In this document: positions 16,057-24,911 of the stretch, piece by piece | How the letters are laid out: every line of letters begins with the position of its first letter | Position numbering within the stretch: the first letter of the stretch is position 1 | DNA from: CAYRIY01 sp964424335 | GTDB taxonomy: Bacteria; Bacillota; Limnochordia; DTU080; RSA5 | DNA: 64,000 nucleotides | Direction: 5' to 3' | NCBI GenBank assembly: GCA_964424335.1 | Contig: CAYRIY010000002.1 | Coordinates: 42,131 to 106,130 of the forward strand | Notes under the pieces: model-generated | Databases searched by the model: none | The model's input: the letters and a program-made list of their open reading frames with translations, nothing else | Told to the model about the DNA's origin: nothing | Position numbers and translations under genes: made by a program

Positions 16057-17810
16057 GACCTATCCCCTCGCTTTCCGCGCGTGCGACTGCGGCGTCCACC
16101 CGAGCCGCGCTGCGAATCGTCGGCGTCTTTATCTGCGCCGTCCGACTCGAGATCGTCCTTACTGGAGCGCAAGAGATCTGCAGGCGGCCGCATCCTCAAA
16201 TTCGGTTCCTCGCGCACGCGGTCTTGCACGTTGATCGCTTCCGGACGTGTCCACATCAACCAAAGCGGCGCTCTCATGACCACATCCTTCAAGTCGGAGC
16301 GCTGATAAGGCGCAATCGGCGAGAGGTAAGGCACGCCGAACGACCGCAACGATACGAGGTGGAGCAGGAGGAGGAGCGCCACGATCTGGATGCCGAAGAG
16401 CCCGACCATGGACGCGGCGATCATAAAGACAAACCTCAAGATCCGAGCGGAGATGGCCACGCTGAAAACGGGTGTGGCAAACGAGGCGATCGCGGTCATC
16501 GCCACGACGATGACCATCGCCGGAGAGACCAGACCGGCGCTCACGGCCGCTTCACCCACGACGAGCGCGCCCACGATGCTCACCGCTTGTCCAATGACCC
16601 GGGGCAGGCGAATACCCGCCTCACGCAGGACCTCAAAGAGCGTCTCGAGGAGCAGCGCTTCAACGAGAGCAGGGAATGGGACGCCCTGCCTTGCCGACGC
16701 AATCGCCAAGATCAGATCAGTCGGCAGCAACTCCTGGTGAAATGTGGTAATGGCTATATAAAGAGCGGGCAGGACGAGCGCGATCACAAATGCGATGTAA
16801 CGGAGTATTCGGATCAGCGAGCCGATCGGAAACCGTTCGTAGTAATCCTCCGGACTCGACAAGAACATCGAGAACGTAGCGGGCACGATGAGCGCGAACG
16901 GTGTGTTGTCCGTGAAAATCACCACGCGCCCTTCCAATAGGTTGGCTGCCACGGTATCGGGGCGCTCGGTGCGAAGCATCTGTGGAAATAGCGACCAGGG
17001 GCTGTCTTGGATGTACTCCTCCAAGTAGCCGCTTTCGAGAACGGCGTCGACGTCGATGCGGCAAAGCCTTTCATGCACCTCGTCTACGATGCCTTGGTCG
17101 ACGATGCCTTCGATGTAACCGATGCTCACCTTGGTCTTGCTCAAGCGTCCGATCTCGAGTTGGTCAAAGCGAAGCCGCGAGTCTTTGATCCTGCGTCGGA
17201 TGAGCGTCTCGCTGACGCGGATCGTCTCGGTAAAGCCGTCACGAGGTCCCCGGACGACGGTTTCACTTGGGGGCTCGATCACCGGCCTTTGGGGCCACCC
17301 AGGCGTCGCGACGACGATCGCCCTCGGGGATCCGTTAAAGAGGATGACCGTATCGCCGGTGGAAATTGCGCTGAGGACCTTCTCCCACTCTCGGGTGACC
17401 TCGGCTTCGGAAGCGCTCAGGAGCCGCTCGAGGACGCCTTCGACGACGTCGCCCGGCCTCAAGCGAGCCGGCGCGTTTGAAGCTCGAGTCTGACCGGCTT
17501 CGACCATCGTCGACTTGAGGATGTGGTCGTTGATGACGTTTTTGTCGGCCAAGCCGTCCATGTAGGCGATGGCGGCCTCAACTTCACCGCTTGGCCCCGC
17601 GAGGAAACGTCGAGTGACGAGGCTGGTCGTCTCTCCAAAATCGAGGCGAAGTTTGGAAAGGGATTGGCCAAGCGATACCGGAACAAACTTGGTCCCCTCG
17701 TCGTTGGTTCGCCTGCCACTCCCTTTGTTGTTTGCCCGCGGTTGATCGTGTTCCTGGGCGCCGCTTTGACCGCGGCGATGTCGCCGGTCGCGCTGGAAAA
17801 ATGGGCTCAT
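16053..17810 (-). CDS. gerA: Germinant receptor A subunit, GerA family
   Basis: A 585-residue GerA-family membrane protein. After a ~45-residue basic N-terminal tail comes the cytoplasmic domain (TTSLVTRRFLAG, VEAAIAYMDGLADK). Then follow the signature GPRDGFTETIRVSETLIRRR (~200), DNTPFALIVPATFSMFLSSP (~300) and several membrane helices, with a polar C-terminal tail (SKDDLESDGADKDADDSQ) at the end. GerA proteins form the large subunit of the receptor and may act as an ion channel. Its start overlaps the stop of the FMN-dependent enzyme gene upstream by 4 bases. Confidence 0.94.
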   Translation of the reverse strand: MSPFFQRDRRHRRGQSGAQEHDQPRANNKGSGRRTNDEGTKFVPVSLGQSLSKLRLDFGETTSLVTRRFLAGPSGEVEAAIAYMDGLADKNVINDHILKSTMVEAGQTRASNAPARLRPGDVVEGVLERLLSASEAEVTREWEKVLSAISTGDTVILFNGSPRAIVVATPGWPQRPVIEPPSETVVRGPRDGFTETIRVSETLIRRRIKDSRLRFDQLEIGRLSKTKVSIGYIEGIVDQGIVDEVHERLCRIDVDAVLESGYLEEYIQDSPWSLFPQMLRTERPDTVAANLLEGRVVIFTDNTPFALIVPATFSMFLSSPEDYYERFPIGSLIRILRYIAFVIALVLPALYIAITTFHQELLPTDLILAIASARQGVPFPALVEALLLETLFEVLREAGIRLPRVIGQAVSIVGALVVGEAAVSAGLVSPAMVIVVAMTAIASFATPVFSVAISARILRFVFMIAASMVGLFGIQIVALLLLLHLVSLRSFGVPYLSPIAPYQRSDLKDVVMRAPLWLMWTRPEAINVQDRVREEPNLRMRPPADLLRSSKDDLESDGADKDADDSQRGSGGRRSRTRGKRGDRS

Positions 17811-19333
17811 CCGCGCCGCGGCCCCCCGGTTCGATCAGAGCTTTGTTTCGGGAGCGCTCCGTTTCCCGCATGATTGCTTAGCGCAGACTCGGAAAGGTAG
17901 GCGACAGGTAGCCCGGTAATCTTCGCGGTGACATCGTCGAGTGCGCACAAGTCCGAACGATCGACGTCGCGCACATCGTCCTTGCCAAGCTGGCGCACCG
18001 CATGCTCGAGTTCGTCTCTGCACGCAAGCAGGTAGTTTCCGACGTTTTCGGCGCCCTTTTCGATCGAGAAGAGCCGGTTTCTCTTGCCCTGATAGGTCAC
18101 GACTTGGGTCGGAGGCTCGGACGGCGTCGCTTTTGGCTGTTGTCCCGCCATGAGGGCGAGCATGATTGCAGTGCCGACATAAACGGCGTCTGCTCCGAGT
18201 GCAAGGCACTTGAGGAAGTCGCCCGGCGTCATGAGTCCGCCGGAGACGATGAGGGAGACGCGGCCTTTCGGATCGTGCTCGTCGAGGTACTCCCGGGCGC
18301 GCAGGAGGGCGTAAAGCGTAGGAATCCCAAAATCGTCCTGGGAAACCGGCGGCGCTTGACCGGTGCCGGCCTGAGCTCCGTCGATCACGACACCGTCCAC
18401 GCCTGCTTCGATACACACGGCCAGATCTCGTTCCAGGCGGTGCGATGCGGCCAGCTTGACGACGACGGGTCGCCCTCCACAAAGGTACCGGGCGCGATCG
18501 ACGATCGGGGAGAGCCCCTTTCCACGAGCGAGTTCCTCAAACGTGGAGTCGACGACCGCCGGCTCTCCTGGCGCGAGGCGCATCTCGTCCATCAGCCGCG
18601 GGGTCACCTTCTCGGGGGGGAGTTTACTTCCCACGCTGCCGGCTGCTCCTTGACCGATGTGGATTTCAACCATGTCCGCCTCTTCGAGCGCCTCAAGCTT
18701 CATCCAGTTGCCTCGATGGTACTGAACGACGAGCTTTCTCGCCTCGGCGCGCTCCTCGGGCAAGTAGGGGCCCTCACCGGTATTGGTCGCAGTGCCTGCT
18801 CGATTCGCGCCGCGGGCAATCGCGATTTTGGCCGCCTTTGATAGGGAGACGCCGTACCCCATGCCCCCGATCAAGATGGGGAGATCGATCTCCAAGGGGT
18901 AATCGGCGTACGGGCCGATGACGACGCGCGTGCTCACGCTTTGATCCCCGGGCGTGGGCAACGGATCCAACTGTGCGAAATTGAACATGATGTGCTCAAA
19001 TCCCGGGTATTTTTTGGGGCTCCCAAGCGGCCTGCGCAACGTGTGCGAATCGCCGGAGCGGAGGTTGAGCTCAAACAGGTTTTGCACGCCGACGCGGCGA
19101 AACCCAGAGAGGCCTGCGATCCAGTTCTCCTCATAGGCGTCCTGCGTCAAAATCCTTACCGCCCGATCCAGCGCGGCTTCGATCGCGACGCGGCCCAGTT
19201 TCGCGGCGCCGACGACGCCCAAGAGAGCCCCTAGTCCGATCGTGAGCCCTGGGCCAACGGAGCGGGGCCGCCCGCCGTCTTGCCGGCTCTGAGCGCTTTT
19301 GGTGGCTGTGGAATAGCGTTTGATGAGAGCCAT
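17807..19333 (-). CDS. FMN-binding glutamate-synthase-family protein
   Basis: A 508-residue protein with one N-terminal membrane-like helix (GPGLTIGLGALLGVVGAAKLG) and a glutamate synthase large-subunit-type FMN barrel: PILIGGMGYGVSLSKAAK, NTGEGPYLPEERAEA, EIHIGQGAAGSVGSKLP, VDGVVIDGAQAGTGQAPP and GGLMTPGDFLKCLALGADAV. It lacks the amidotransferase and GXGXG-type domains of a full GltB. YerD-like proteins of this family have no firmly established role. It overlaps gerA by 4 bases, so here it is the first gene of a germination operon, which hints at a spore-related role. The ATG has only a weak GGCGGG upstream. Confidence 0.88.
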   Translation of the reverse strand: MALIKRYSTATKSAQSRQDGGRPRSVGPGLTIGLGALLGVVGAAKLGRVAIEAALDRAVRILTQDAYEENWIAGLSGFRRVGVQNLFELNLRSGDSHTLRRPLGSPKKYPGFEHIMFNFAQLDPLPTPGDQSVSTRVVIGPYADYPLEIDLPILIGGMGYGVSLSKAAKIAIARGANRAGTATNTGEGPYLPEERAEARKLVVQYHRGNWMKLEALEEADMVEIHIGQGAAGSVGSKLPPEKVTPRLMDEMRLAPGEPAVVDSTFEELARGKGLSPIVDRARYLCGGRPVVVKLAASHRLERDLAVCIEAGVDGVVIDGAQAGTGQAPPVSQDDFGIPTLYALLRAREYLDEHDPKGRVSLIVSGGLMTPGDFLKCLALGADAVYVGTAIMLALMAGQQPKATPSEPPTQVVTYQGKRNRLFSIEKGAENVGNYLLACRDELEHAVRQLGKDDVRDVDRSDLCALDDVTAKITGLPVAYLSESALSNHAGNGALPKQSSDRTGGPRRG

Positions 19334-19502
19334 CGTGAGTCATCCCGCCCAGGCGTGTCAATTCGTCCAAGGAGCTTCATATCGGGTAGCCCATAGCCAG
19401 TCTCCCCAAAGTTGGCGCGGGATAAGCGCGGGACCACAGTCACATTTCGGCGGGATTTTGGTTGGCTGTTGCTGGTTTTGGTATAAATTCGTAGAATAAG
19501 GG

Positions 19503-19602
19503 NNNNNNNNNNNNNNNNNNNNNNNNNNNNNNNNNNNNNNNNNNNNNNNNNNNNNNNNNNNNNNNNNNNNNNNNNNNNNNNNNNNNNNNNNNNNNNNNNN
19601 NN
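19503..19602. other. Assembly gap (100 N)
   Basis: Exactly 100 undetermined bases, the conventional placeholder for a gap of unknown size. It lies between the divergent FMN-protein and LysM/M23 genes, so part of both promoter regions is missing. The left flank includes a GTATAAAT stretch at about 19482-19490. Confidence 0.98.
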
Positions 19603-19686
19603 TTCGAAAGATGTTCTTGGATATTTTAGTCTCACGCGACGCATACCTATTTTAAGTACTTCATTCCTAAGTGGGGGTGATGTGGT

Positions 19687-20652
19687 ATGCATCGCGCGCA
19701 GGCGGGCGTGATTGTGAGCGTGTCAAAGATTAGGATCGTGCTTCTCGGGATCATATTTGTGCTCGCGCTTAGCGGCGTGGCCGCGGCCCAGAGCCAATTT
19801 CACATCGTACAAAGCGGCGATAACTTGTCTAAAATCGCCAAGCAGTACGGCATCAGCGTCGAGCGGCTCATCGCGATCAACGACCTCAAAAATCCGGATC
19901 GTCTCATGCCTGGCGACCGGGTGTTGCTTTCGGATGCGCCGGTCGTTCACATCGTGCAAAGGGGAGAGACCCTCTCCGAGATCGCAAAGGCCTACGGCGT
20001 CGATACGAGGCAGCTCGCGGCTTGGAACGGCGTGGCCGACCCCAATCGGATCAGGCCGGGACAAGAGCTCGTGGTAGCATCCCAAGCCATCGTCCACACG
20101 GTAAGGCGCGGCGAGAATGCCACCGTGATCGCTCGCAACTACGGTGTGACGGTCGCGAGCATTGCCCAGTTGAACGGGCTCACCAACATTAATCTGCTTC
20201 GCGTCGGGCAAGAACTGCTGATCCCGCCCATGGGCGGCGGGGCGGTCTCGGCGCTCGCAGCGTCAAGGCCGCTCATCCTGCGCCGCAAGTTCGATCGATG
20301 GCCGGTTCAAGGGACGATCAGCTCGCGCTTTGGGCCTCGCGGCGGCTCGGTGCACGAAGGGCTCGACATCGCCGCGAGCCACGGCACGACGGTTCGAGCG
20401 GTGGCTCCCGGCAGGGTCACGTACGCCGACTGGGCCGGGACGTATGGCATGCTCGTCAAGATTGATCACGGTTCCGGCATCGAGACGCGCTATGCGCACA
20501 ACTCCCAGATCCTGGTGAGCCTCGGTCAATACGTTCAGGCCGGCGACCCGATCGCCAAAGTGGGTTCGACCGGGCGGTCGACAGGGCCGCATTTGCACTT
20601 TGAGATTCGAGTGAACGACGAGCCGATCGACCCGCTCGGCTGGTTGCCTTAA
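19687..20652 (+). CDS. Secreted LysM-domain M23 peptidase
   Basis: A 321-residue cell-wall hydrolase with a Sec-type signal peptide (IVLLGIIFVLALSGVAAAQ). Three LysM peptidoglycan-binding domains follow, with starts near FHIVQSGDNLSKIAKQYG, VHIVQRGETLSEIAKAYG and VHTVRRGENATVIARNYG. The C-terminal M23 domain has HEGLDIAASHGT (zinc His and Asp), YAHNSQ and HLHFEIR (zinc His). It should cleave peptide cross-links in peptidoglycan outside the membrane. GGGGGTGAT precedes the ATG at a normal distance. The leader upstream is mostly hidden by the assembly gap. Confidence 0.94.
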   Translation: MHRAQAGVIVSVSKIRIVLLGIIFVLALSGVAAAQSQFHIVQSGDNLSKIAKQYGISVERLIAINDLKNPDRLMPGDRVLLSDAPVVHIVQRGETLSEIAKAYGVDTRQLAAWNGVADPNRIRPGQELVVASQAIVHTVRRGENATVIARNYGVTVASIAQLNGLTNINLLRVGQELLIPPMGGGAVSALAASRPLILRRKFDRWPVQGTISSRFGPRGGSVHEGLDIAASHGTTVRAVAPGRVTYADWAGTYGMLVKIDHGSGIETRYAHNSQILVSLGQYVQAGDPIAKVGSTGRSTGPHLHFEIRVNDEPIDPLGWLP

Positions 20653-20703
20653 GACTTGCGCGATCGACCGATACAAACCGAGTTCAGCTTGGCTCTATTG
20701 GAT

Positions 20704-20742
20704 GGCATCTTCGTCGTCAAGACGAGGATGCCGTTTTCTTTT
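20704..20742 (+). terminator. Intrinsic terminator after the M23 peptidase gene
   Basis: A 12-bp stem pairs 20704-20715 (GGCATCTTCGTC) with 20721-20732 (GACGAGGATGCC), with one T-G wobble and a 5-base loop, followed by GTTTTCTTTT. It lies between the peptidase and the molybdenum hydroxylase cluster. Confidence 0.85.
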
Positions 20743-20867
20743 AGAGAATGGATAGGGGTAATGTCTTTTACGGAGCTTTTTGGGATGCTCCGGCGCCGTG
20801 CAGTGGGATCGAAAGAGCGTGGCCCTATGATGAACGTGTGCGAGAATATGGTTTAGGGGGCATATTC

Positions 20868-21776
20868 ATGCGGAACTTCGAGTACGTGGCTGCCCGGACG
20901 ATCGAGGAAGCCGTCGAGGCGCTTGCTGTGAGCGAGCGCATCGCCAGGCCGATCGCGGGCGGAACCGATCTCGCCGTGCAGCTTACGGAGGGGAGGCGGA
21001 GCGTCGACCGATTGGTCGACCTTGGCGGCGTGCAAGCGCTTCGAAGCGTCGAGATTGACGATCGCGGCGGACTTCGGCTCGGCGCTGCGACGCCGTGTGT
21101 CGATGTTTACTCCAACGTGGCGCTGCGCCGGCATTTTCCGATCTTGGTCGACGGCACGTCGATCATCGGGTCGGTCCAGATTCAAAGTCGGGCGAGCGTC
21201 GGAGGCAATCTGTGCAACGCGGCGCCGTCGGCGGATTCCGTGCCGGGTCTGATCTGCCTGGACGCCGAGGCGATCGTCGAGGGTCCAAACGGCCGCCGAA
21301 AAGTCCCGGTAGAGTCCTTTTGCACAGGCCCGGGGCAGACCGTCCTCGAACAAGGCGAGCTCTTGGCAGCGATCGAGATCAGGCCTCCTGCGGCCAACGA
21401 GGGCAGCCATTATCAGCGATTCATCCCGAGAAACGAGATGGATATCGCCGTTGCCGGAGCGGGCTCGCTCGTGCGGATCGATCCCGAAACCGGAAAGATC
21501 GAGCATGCTCGGATCGCGCTCTCCGCGGTGGCGCCGACGCCCTTGCGTGTGCCCCACGCTGAAGAGGCGTTGATCGGCGAGGCGCCGACCCCCGAAGTGA
21601 TCGAGGAGGCCGCGGCGCGGGCGATGGCGGCCGCGCGTCCGATCAGCGACGTGCGGGGGAGCGCGGACTACCGCCGCCACCTGGTATCCGTCCTTGTACG
21701 CAGGACGCTTCTCGTCGCACTCGAGCGAGCGGGGGCGGCCATCCAGTACCCGAAGGGGGGCGCGGCGATTGGCTGA
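20868..21776 (+). CDS. Molybdenum hydroxylase FAD-binding subunit (CoxM/XdhB type)
   Basis: A 302-residue FAD subunit that passes electrons from the 2Fe-2S subunit to an acceptor. Signature stretches are RPIAGGTDLAVQLTEG (FAD pyrophosphate loop), SVGGNLCNAAPSADS (second FAD loop) and GTGPGQT-like CTGPGQTVLEQGELL. The ATG at 20868 has AGGGGG 7 bases upstream. The frame is open further back, but that would run into an AT-poor leader without a site. It is followed by the small and large subunits with overlapping starts, forming a three-part enzyme in FAD, Fe-S, Mo order. Confidence 0.93.
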   Translation: MRNFEYVAARTIEEAVEALAVSERIARPIAGGTDLAVQLTEGRRSVDRLVDLGGVQALRSVEIDDRGGLRLGAATPCVDVYSNVALRRHFPILVDGTSIIGSVQIQSRASVGGNLCNAAPSADSVPGLICLDAEAIVEGPNGRRKVPVESFCTGPGQTVLEQGELLAAIEIRPPAANEGSHYQRFIPRNEMDIAVAGAGSLVRIDPETGKIEHARIALSAVAPTPLRVPHAEEALIGEAPTPEVIEEAAARAMAAARPISDVRGSADYRRHLVSVLVRRTLLVALERAGAAIQYPKGGAAIG

Positions 21777-22275
21777 CAAGATGAAAGTCAAGGCGAAGAT
21801 AAATGGGATCGAGCTCGAGTTTTTGGCGGAGCCGAGGCAGACCCTCCTCGAGTGCTTGCGCGAAGAGCTCCACCTGACTGGAACAAAGGAAGGGTGCAGC
21901 AACGGCAACTGCGGCGCGTGCACGATCATCATGGACGGACGGGCGAGCAACGCGTGCCTTATTTTTGCCGTTCAAGCAGATGGGAAAGAGATTCAAACCA
22001 TCGAAGGCCTAGCAACCGGCGTGGACCTTCATCCCTTGCAGCAGGCATTCCTCGAGGAGGCCGCCCTTCAATGCGGGATATGCACGCCTGGCCTTCTCAT
22101 GGCCTCCAAAGCGCTGCTCGACAAGATACCCGACCCGACCGAGGCCGAGGTGCGCCATCACTTGGCGGGCAACCTTTGCCGGTGCACGGGTTACGACAAG
22201 ATCGTCCGAGCGGTGCTGAAGGCGGCGCGTGCGATCAACGAACGCGCGAAGCGTGGACACGAGGTGAGCGCATGA
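21769..22275 (+). CDS. Molybdenum hydroxylase 2Fe-2S subunit (CoxS/XdhC-type small subunit)
   Basis: A 168-residue subunit with the plant-ferredoxin cluster motif GCSNGNCGACTI and the second, helical cluster motif QCGICTPG...NLCRCTGY. Together these hold the two 2Fe-2S centres of xanthine-oxidase-family enzymes. The TTG at 21769 is preferred over ATG 21781 because AAGGGGGG ends 8 bases before it. It overlaps the preceding gene by 8 bases. The downstream gene overlaps by 4 bases, so equal synthesis of subunits is likely. Confidence 0.94.
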   Translation: MADKMKVKAKINGIELEFLAEPRQTLLECLREELHLTGTKEGCSNGNCGACTIIMDGRASNACLIFAVQADGKEIQTIEGLATGVDLHPLQQAFLEEAALQCGICTPGLLMASKALLDKIPDPTEAEVRHHLAGNLCRCTGYDKIVRAVLKAARAINERAKRGHEVSA

Positions 22276-24560
22276 TGGCCAAACAAGAGTACCGGGTGAT
22301 CGGAACTCGGCCGATCCGTCCGGATGGATACGGAAAAGTCATTGGAAGGGACCAATACGCGGCGGACGTGATCCTCCCGGGCATGATCTACGCCAAGATT
22401 TTGCGCAGCCCGCACCCTCATGCCCTCATCAAGCGAATCGACTTCAGCAAGGCGCTCGCCCACCCGTCGGTGCTCGCGGTGTGCTCAGGAGAGGACTTCC
22501 CCCACGTCACTTCGGACGAGAAGGTCGATACGGGCGAAGAGTCGATCTCGGCGCGCCATATGACGGCGCTTGCCATGGCGTCGGGCAAGGTGCTCTATAA
22601 GGGCCAACCCGTCGCAGCGGTCGCCTGCGCGAGCTTCGCCGAAGCGGAAGAGGCCCTGAAGTTGATCGAGGTGGAATACGAGCCGCTTCCGGTGGTGGAC
22701 GACATCGAAAGCGCGATGGCGGAAGGGGCTCCGCTCATACACGGCGACCTCTACACGACGACGCTCGGCGGCAACGACCGTCGTCCGTCAAACATCGCCT
22801 CGCACGTTTCGCATGTTCGCGGAGATGTAGAAAGCGCGTTTGCCGAGGCGGACGTCGTGGTCGAGCGCGAGTTTCGCACGCAGATGGTGCATCAGGGGTA
22901 TATCGAGCCACAGAGCGCGACCGTCCAGGCCCATCCGAGCGGCCGGATGACAGTGTGGACCAGCACACAAGGCGCCTGGCAGATCCGGAACCAAATGGCG
23001 ACCATCTTTCAATTGCCCGAAGGTAAGATTCGCGTCATCCCGATGGAGATCGGCGGCGGGTTTGGCGGCAAGTTTACGCCTTACGTGGCGCCCGTCGCGG
23101 CGGTGTTGTCCCGCAAGACCGGCCGCCCGGTGAAAGCGGTGATGAAGCGCTCCGAGGTGTTTCAGGCGACCGGGCCCGGATCGGGGTCGATCATTCGGGT
23201 GAAGATGGGCGCGAAAAAGGACGGCACGTTCGTCGCAGCCGAGGCCTTCCTGGCATTCGACGCAGGCGCGTTTCCCGGCTCGCCCGTGGGCGCCGCGTGC
23301 GTCACCGGCTTTTCGCCCTATAAGATTCCCAACCTCAAACTCGACGGGTACGACGTCGTCACCAACCACCCGAGGGTAAAGGCATATCGCGCCCCGGGGG
23401 GAACGCCCATCGGGATGGCCGTAGAGACGGTGATCGACGAGATTGCCGTCAAGCTTGGCATGGATCCGATCGACCTTCGGTACAAAAACGCCGTGGAAGA
23501 GGGCGACCGGATGGTCAATGACGTGCAGTACAATTCGATCGGATTCAAGCAGGTGCTCGAAGCCATCAAGAGCCACCCACACTACAACGCGCCGCTCGAA
23601 GGGAAGAACGTGGGCCGCGGCGTCGCGTGCGGCTTTTGGGGGAACGGGGGCGGAAGGTCGACGGTTCATTTGAGCTTCGTCTCCGACGGTACCGTCAACC
23701 TGATCGAAGGCTCGACCGACATCGGCGGCACCCGGGCGAGCATGGCGATGATCGCAGCGGAGGAGCTCGGTCTTGAGATCGATGATATCCGGCCGTTCGT
23801 GGCGGACACGGACACGCTCGGGTACAACGACGGCACCGGCGGGAGCCGCGTCACGTACTCGACGGGCGTTGCCGTGTACAAAGCTTGTCAAGACGCGATT
23901 CAAAAGCTAAAAAAGCGCGCTGCGATTCTCCTCGAAGTCGAGGAGGACGAGGTCGAGTACGAAGAGGGCGTGTTTCGCGCCGGGGATAAGGAGATTGCCA
24001 CCAAGCAAGTGATTGCGAAGCTCAACCAGACGGGCGGGCCCTTTGAAGCCCAGGGCGTTTCGGGCGGCCTCGGCCGAGCCCCGTCCTTTAGTGCAAGCCT
24101 CGTCGACCTCGAGGTCGACCCCGAGACGGGGAAGATTCAGATCAAGCGCTGGACGCAGTTTCAGGACGTGGGCAAAGCGATTCACCCGTCTTACGCGGAA
24201 GGACAGCTTCAGGGCGCAGCGGTCCAGGGGATCGGCTGGGGCGTTTCGGAAGAGTACGTCTTTCGCGACGGCCACATGCTCAACCCGAGCTTCCTCGATT
24301 ACCGAATTCCCACGGCCCTTGACGTGCCGATGATCGACACGGTCCTGATCGAGGTGCCGGCGTCCGATGGGCCTTACGGTGTGCGCGGCGTCGGCGAGGC
24401 GGGCATCGTGCCTCCTCCGGCCGCGATCGCAAACGCCATTTACCGAGCAGTCGGCGTCCGGATGAGCGAGCTGCCCATGTCGCCGGAACGGGTGTGGAAG
24501 GCGATCTCGGAGGCGAATGCCTCGATACAGGAGAGCGTGGCAGAGGGAAAGGCAGGATAA
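22272..24560 (+). CDS. Molybdenum hydroxylase large (molybdopterin) subunit
   Basis: A 762-residue xanthine-oxidase-family catalytic subunit. It has IEPQSATVQ and EIGGGFGGK (cofactor-binding), VKAYRAPGG at the active-site loop, and RGVGEAGIVPP with the catalytic Glu. The active-site loop lacks the CSFR motif of form I CO dehydrogenase, so this is not a CO dehydrogenase. Possible substrates are purines, aromatic acyl-CoA thioesters, aldehydes or N-heterocycles. XdhC- and MocA-type genes and a dihydroorotase-like gene in the same window favour purine or heterocycle oxidation, which is inference. ATG 22272 overlaps the small subunit stop. Confidence 0.93.
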   Translation: MMAKQEYRVIGTRPIRPDGYGKVIGRDQYAADVILPGMIYAKILRSPHPHALIKRIDFSKALAHPSVLAVCSGEDFPHVTSDEKVDTGEESISARHMTALAMASGKVLYKGQPVAAVACASFAEAEEALKLIEVEYEPLPVVDDIESAMAEGAPLIHGDLYTTTLGGNDRRPSNIASHVSHVRGDVESAFAEADVVVEREFRTQMVHQGYIEPQSATVQAHPSGRMTVWTSTQGAWQIRNQMATIFQLPEGKIRVIPMEIGGGFGGKFTPYVAPVAAVLSRKTGRPVKAVMKRSEVFQATGPGSGSIIRVKMGAKKDGTFVAAEAFLAFDAGAFPGSPVGAACVTGFSPYKIPNLKLDGYDVVTNHPRVKAYRAPGGTPIGMAVETVIDEIAVKLGMDPIDLRYKNAVEEGDRMVNDVQYNSIGFKQVLEAIKSHPHYNAPLEGKNVGRGVACGFWGNGGGRSTVHLSFVSDGTVNLIEGSTDIGGTRASMAMIAAEELGLEIDDIRPFVADTDTLGYNDGTGGSRVTYSTGVAVYKACQDAIQKLKKRAAILLEVEEDEVEYEEGVFRAGDKEIATKQVIAKLNQTGGPFEAQGVSGGLGRAPSFSASLVDLEVDPETGKIQIKRWTQFQDVGKAIHPSYAEGQLQGAAVQGIGWGVSEEYVFRDGHMLNPSFLDYRIPTALDVPMIDTVLIEVPASDGPYGVRGVGEAGIVPPPAAIANAIYRAVGVRMSELPMSPERVWKAISEANASIQESVAEGKAG

Positions 24561-24566
24561 GGGCCG

Positions 24567-24839
24567 TTGGCTAGAGTGGTGTTGCCAAGTCCTATGCGCG
24601 CGGCCGCCGGCGGCGCCGACGTCGTGGCAGTCGACGGGCAGAGGTTGAAGCAGGTGATCGAAAACCTTTGCCGCATCCACCCCGACTTGCGGCCGCTGAT
24701 TCTTGACGAGAACGGTTCGCTCCATCATCACCTTGCGATCTTTGTGGACGGCGTCGAAGTGCGCGCGGGAGCCGGTCTATTTGCCGAAGTGAGCGCTGAC
24801 TCGGAAGTGATCCTGACGCCGGCGCTCGGAGGCGGGTAA
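24567..24839 (+). CDS. MoaD/ThiS-family sulfur carrier protein
   Basis: A 90-residue ubiquitin-like protein: LKQVIENLCRIHPDLRPLIL in the middle, HLAIFVDGVEV, then VILTPALGGG at the C terminus. The terminal glycines are what MoeB/MoaE-type partners activate to a thiocarboxylate for molybdopterin synthesis. It begins with a TTG 6 bases after the large-subunit stop, with AAGG upstream, so it belongs to the same operon and may serve cofactor supply for that enzyme. ThiS or a tungsten-pathway carrier cannot be excluded, and no moaE is adjacent. Confidence 0.82.
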   Translation: MARVVLPSPMRAAAGGADVVAVDGQRLKQVIENLCRIHPDLRPLILDENGSLHHHLAIFVDGVEVRAGAGLFAEVSADSEVILTPALGGG

Positions 24840-24911
24840 GTCGATCTCTTCGTCATGACGGCTTGCATCAGCCTACCAGGAGGCCCACAAAAAGCGCGAA
24901 ATCCAGAGTTC

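Noticed and set aside
22272..24560. Form I carbon monoxide dehydrogenase large subunit
   Set aside because: The active-site loop reads YRAPG instead of the CSFR motif that defines form I CO dehydrogenase.
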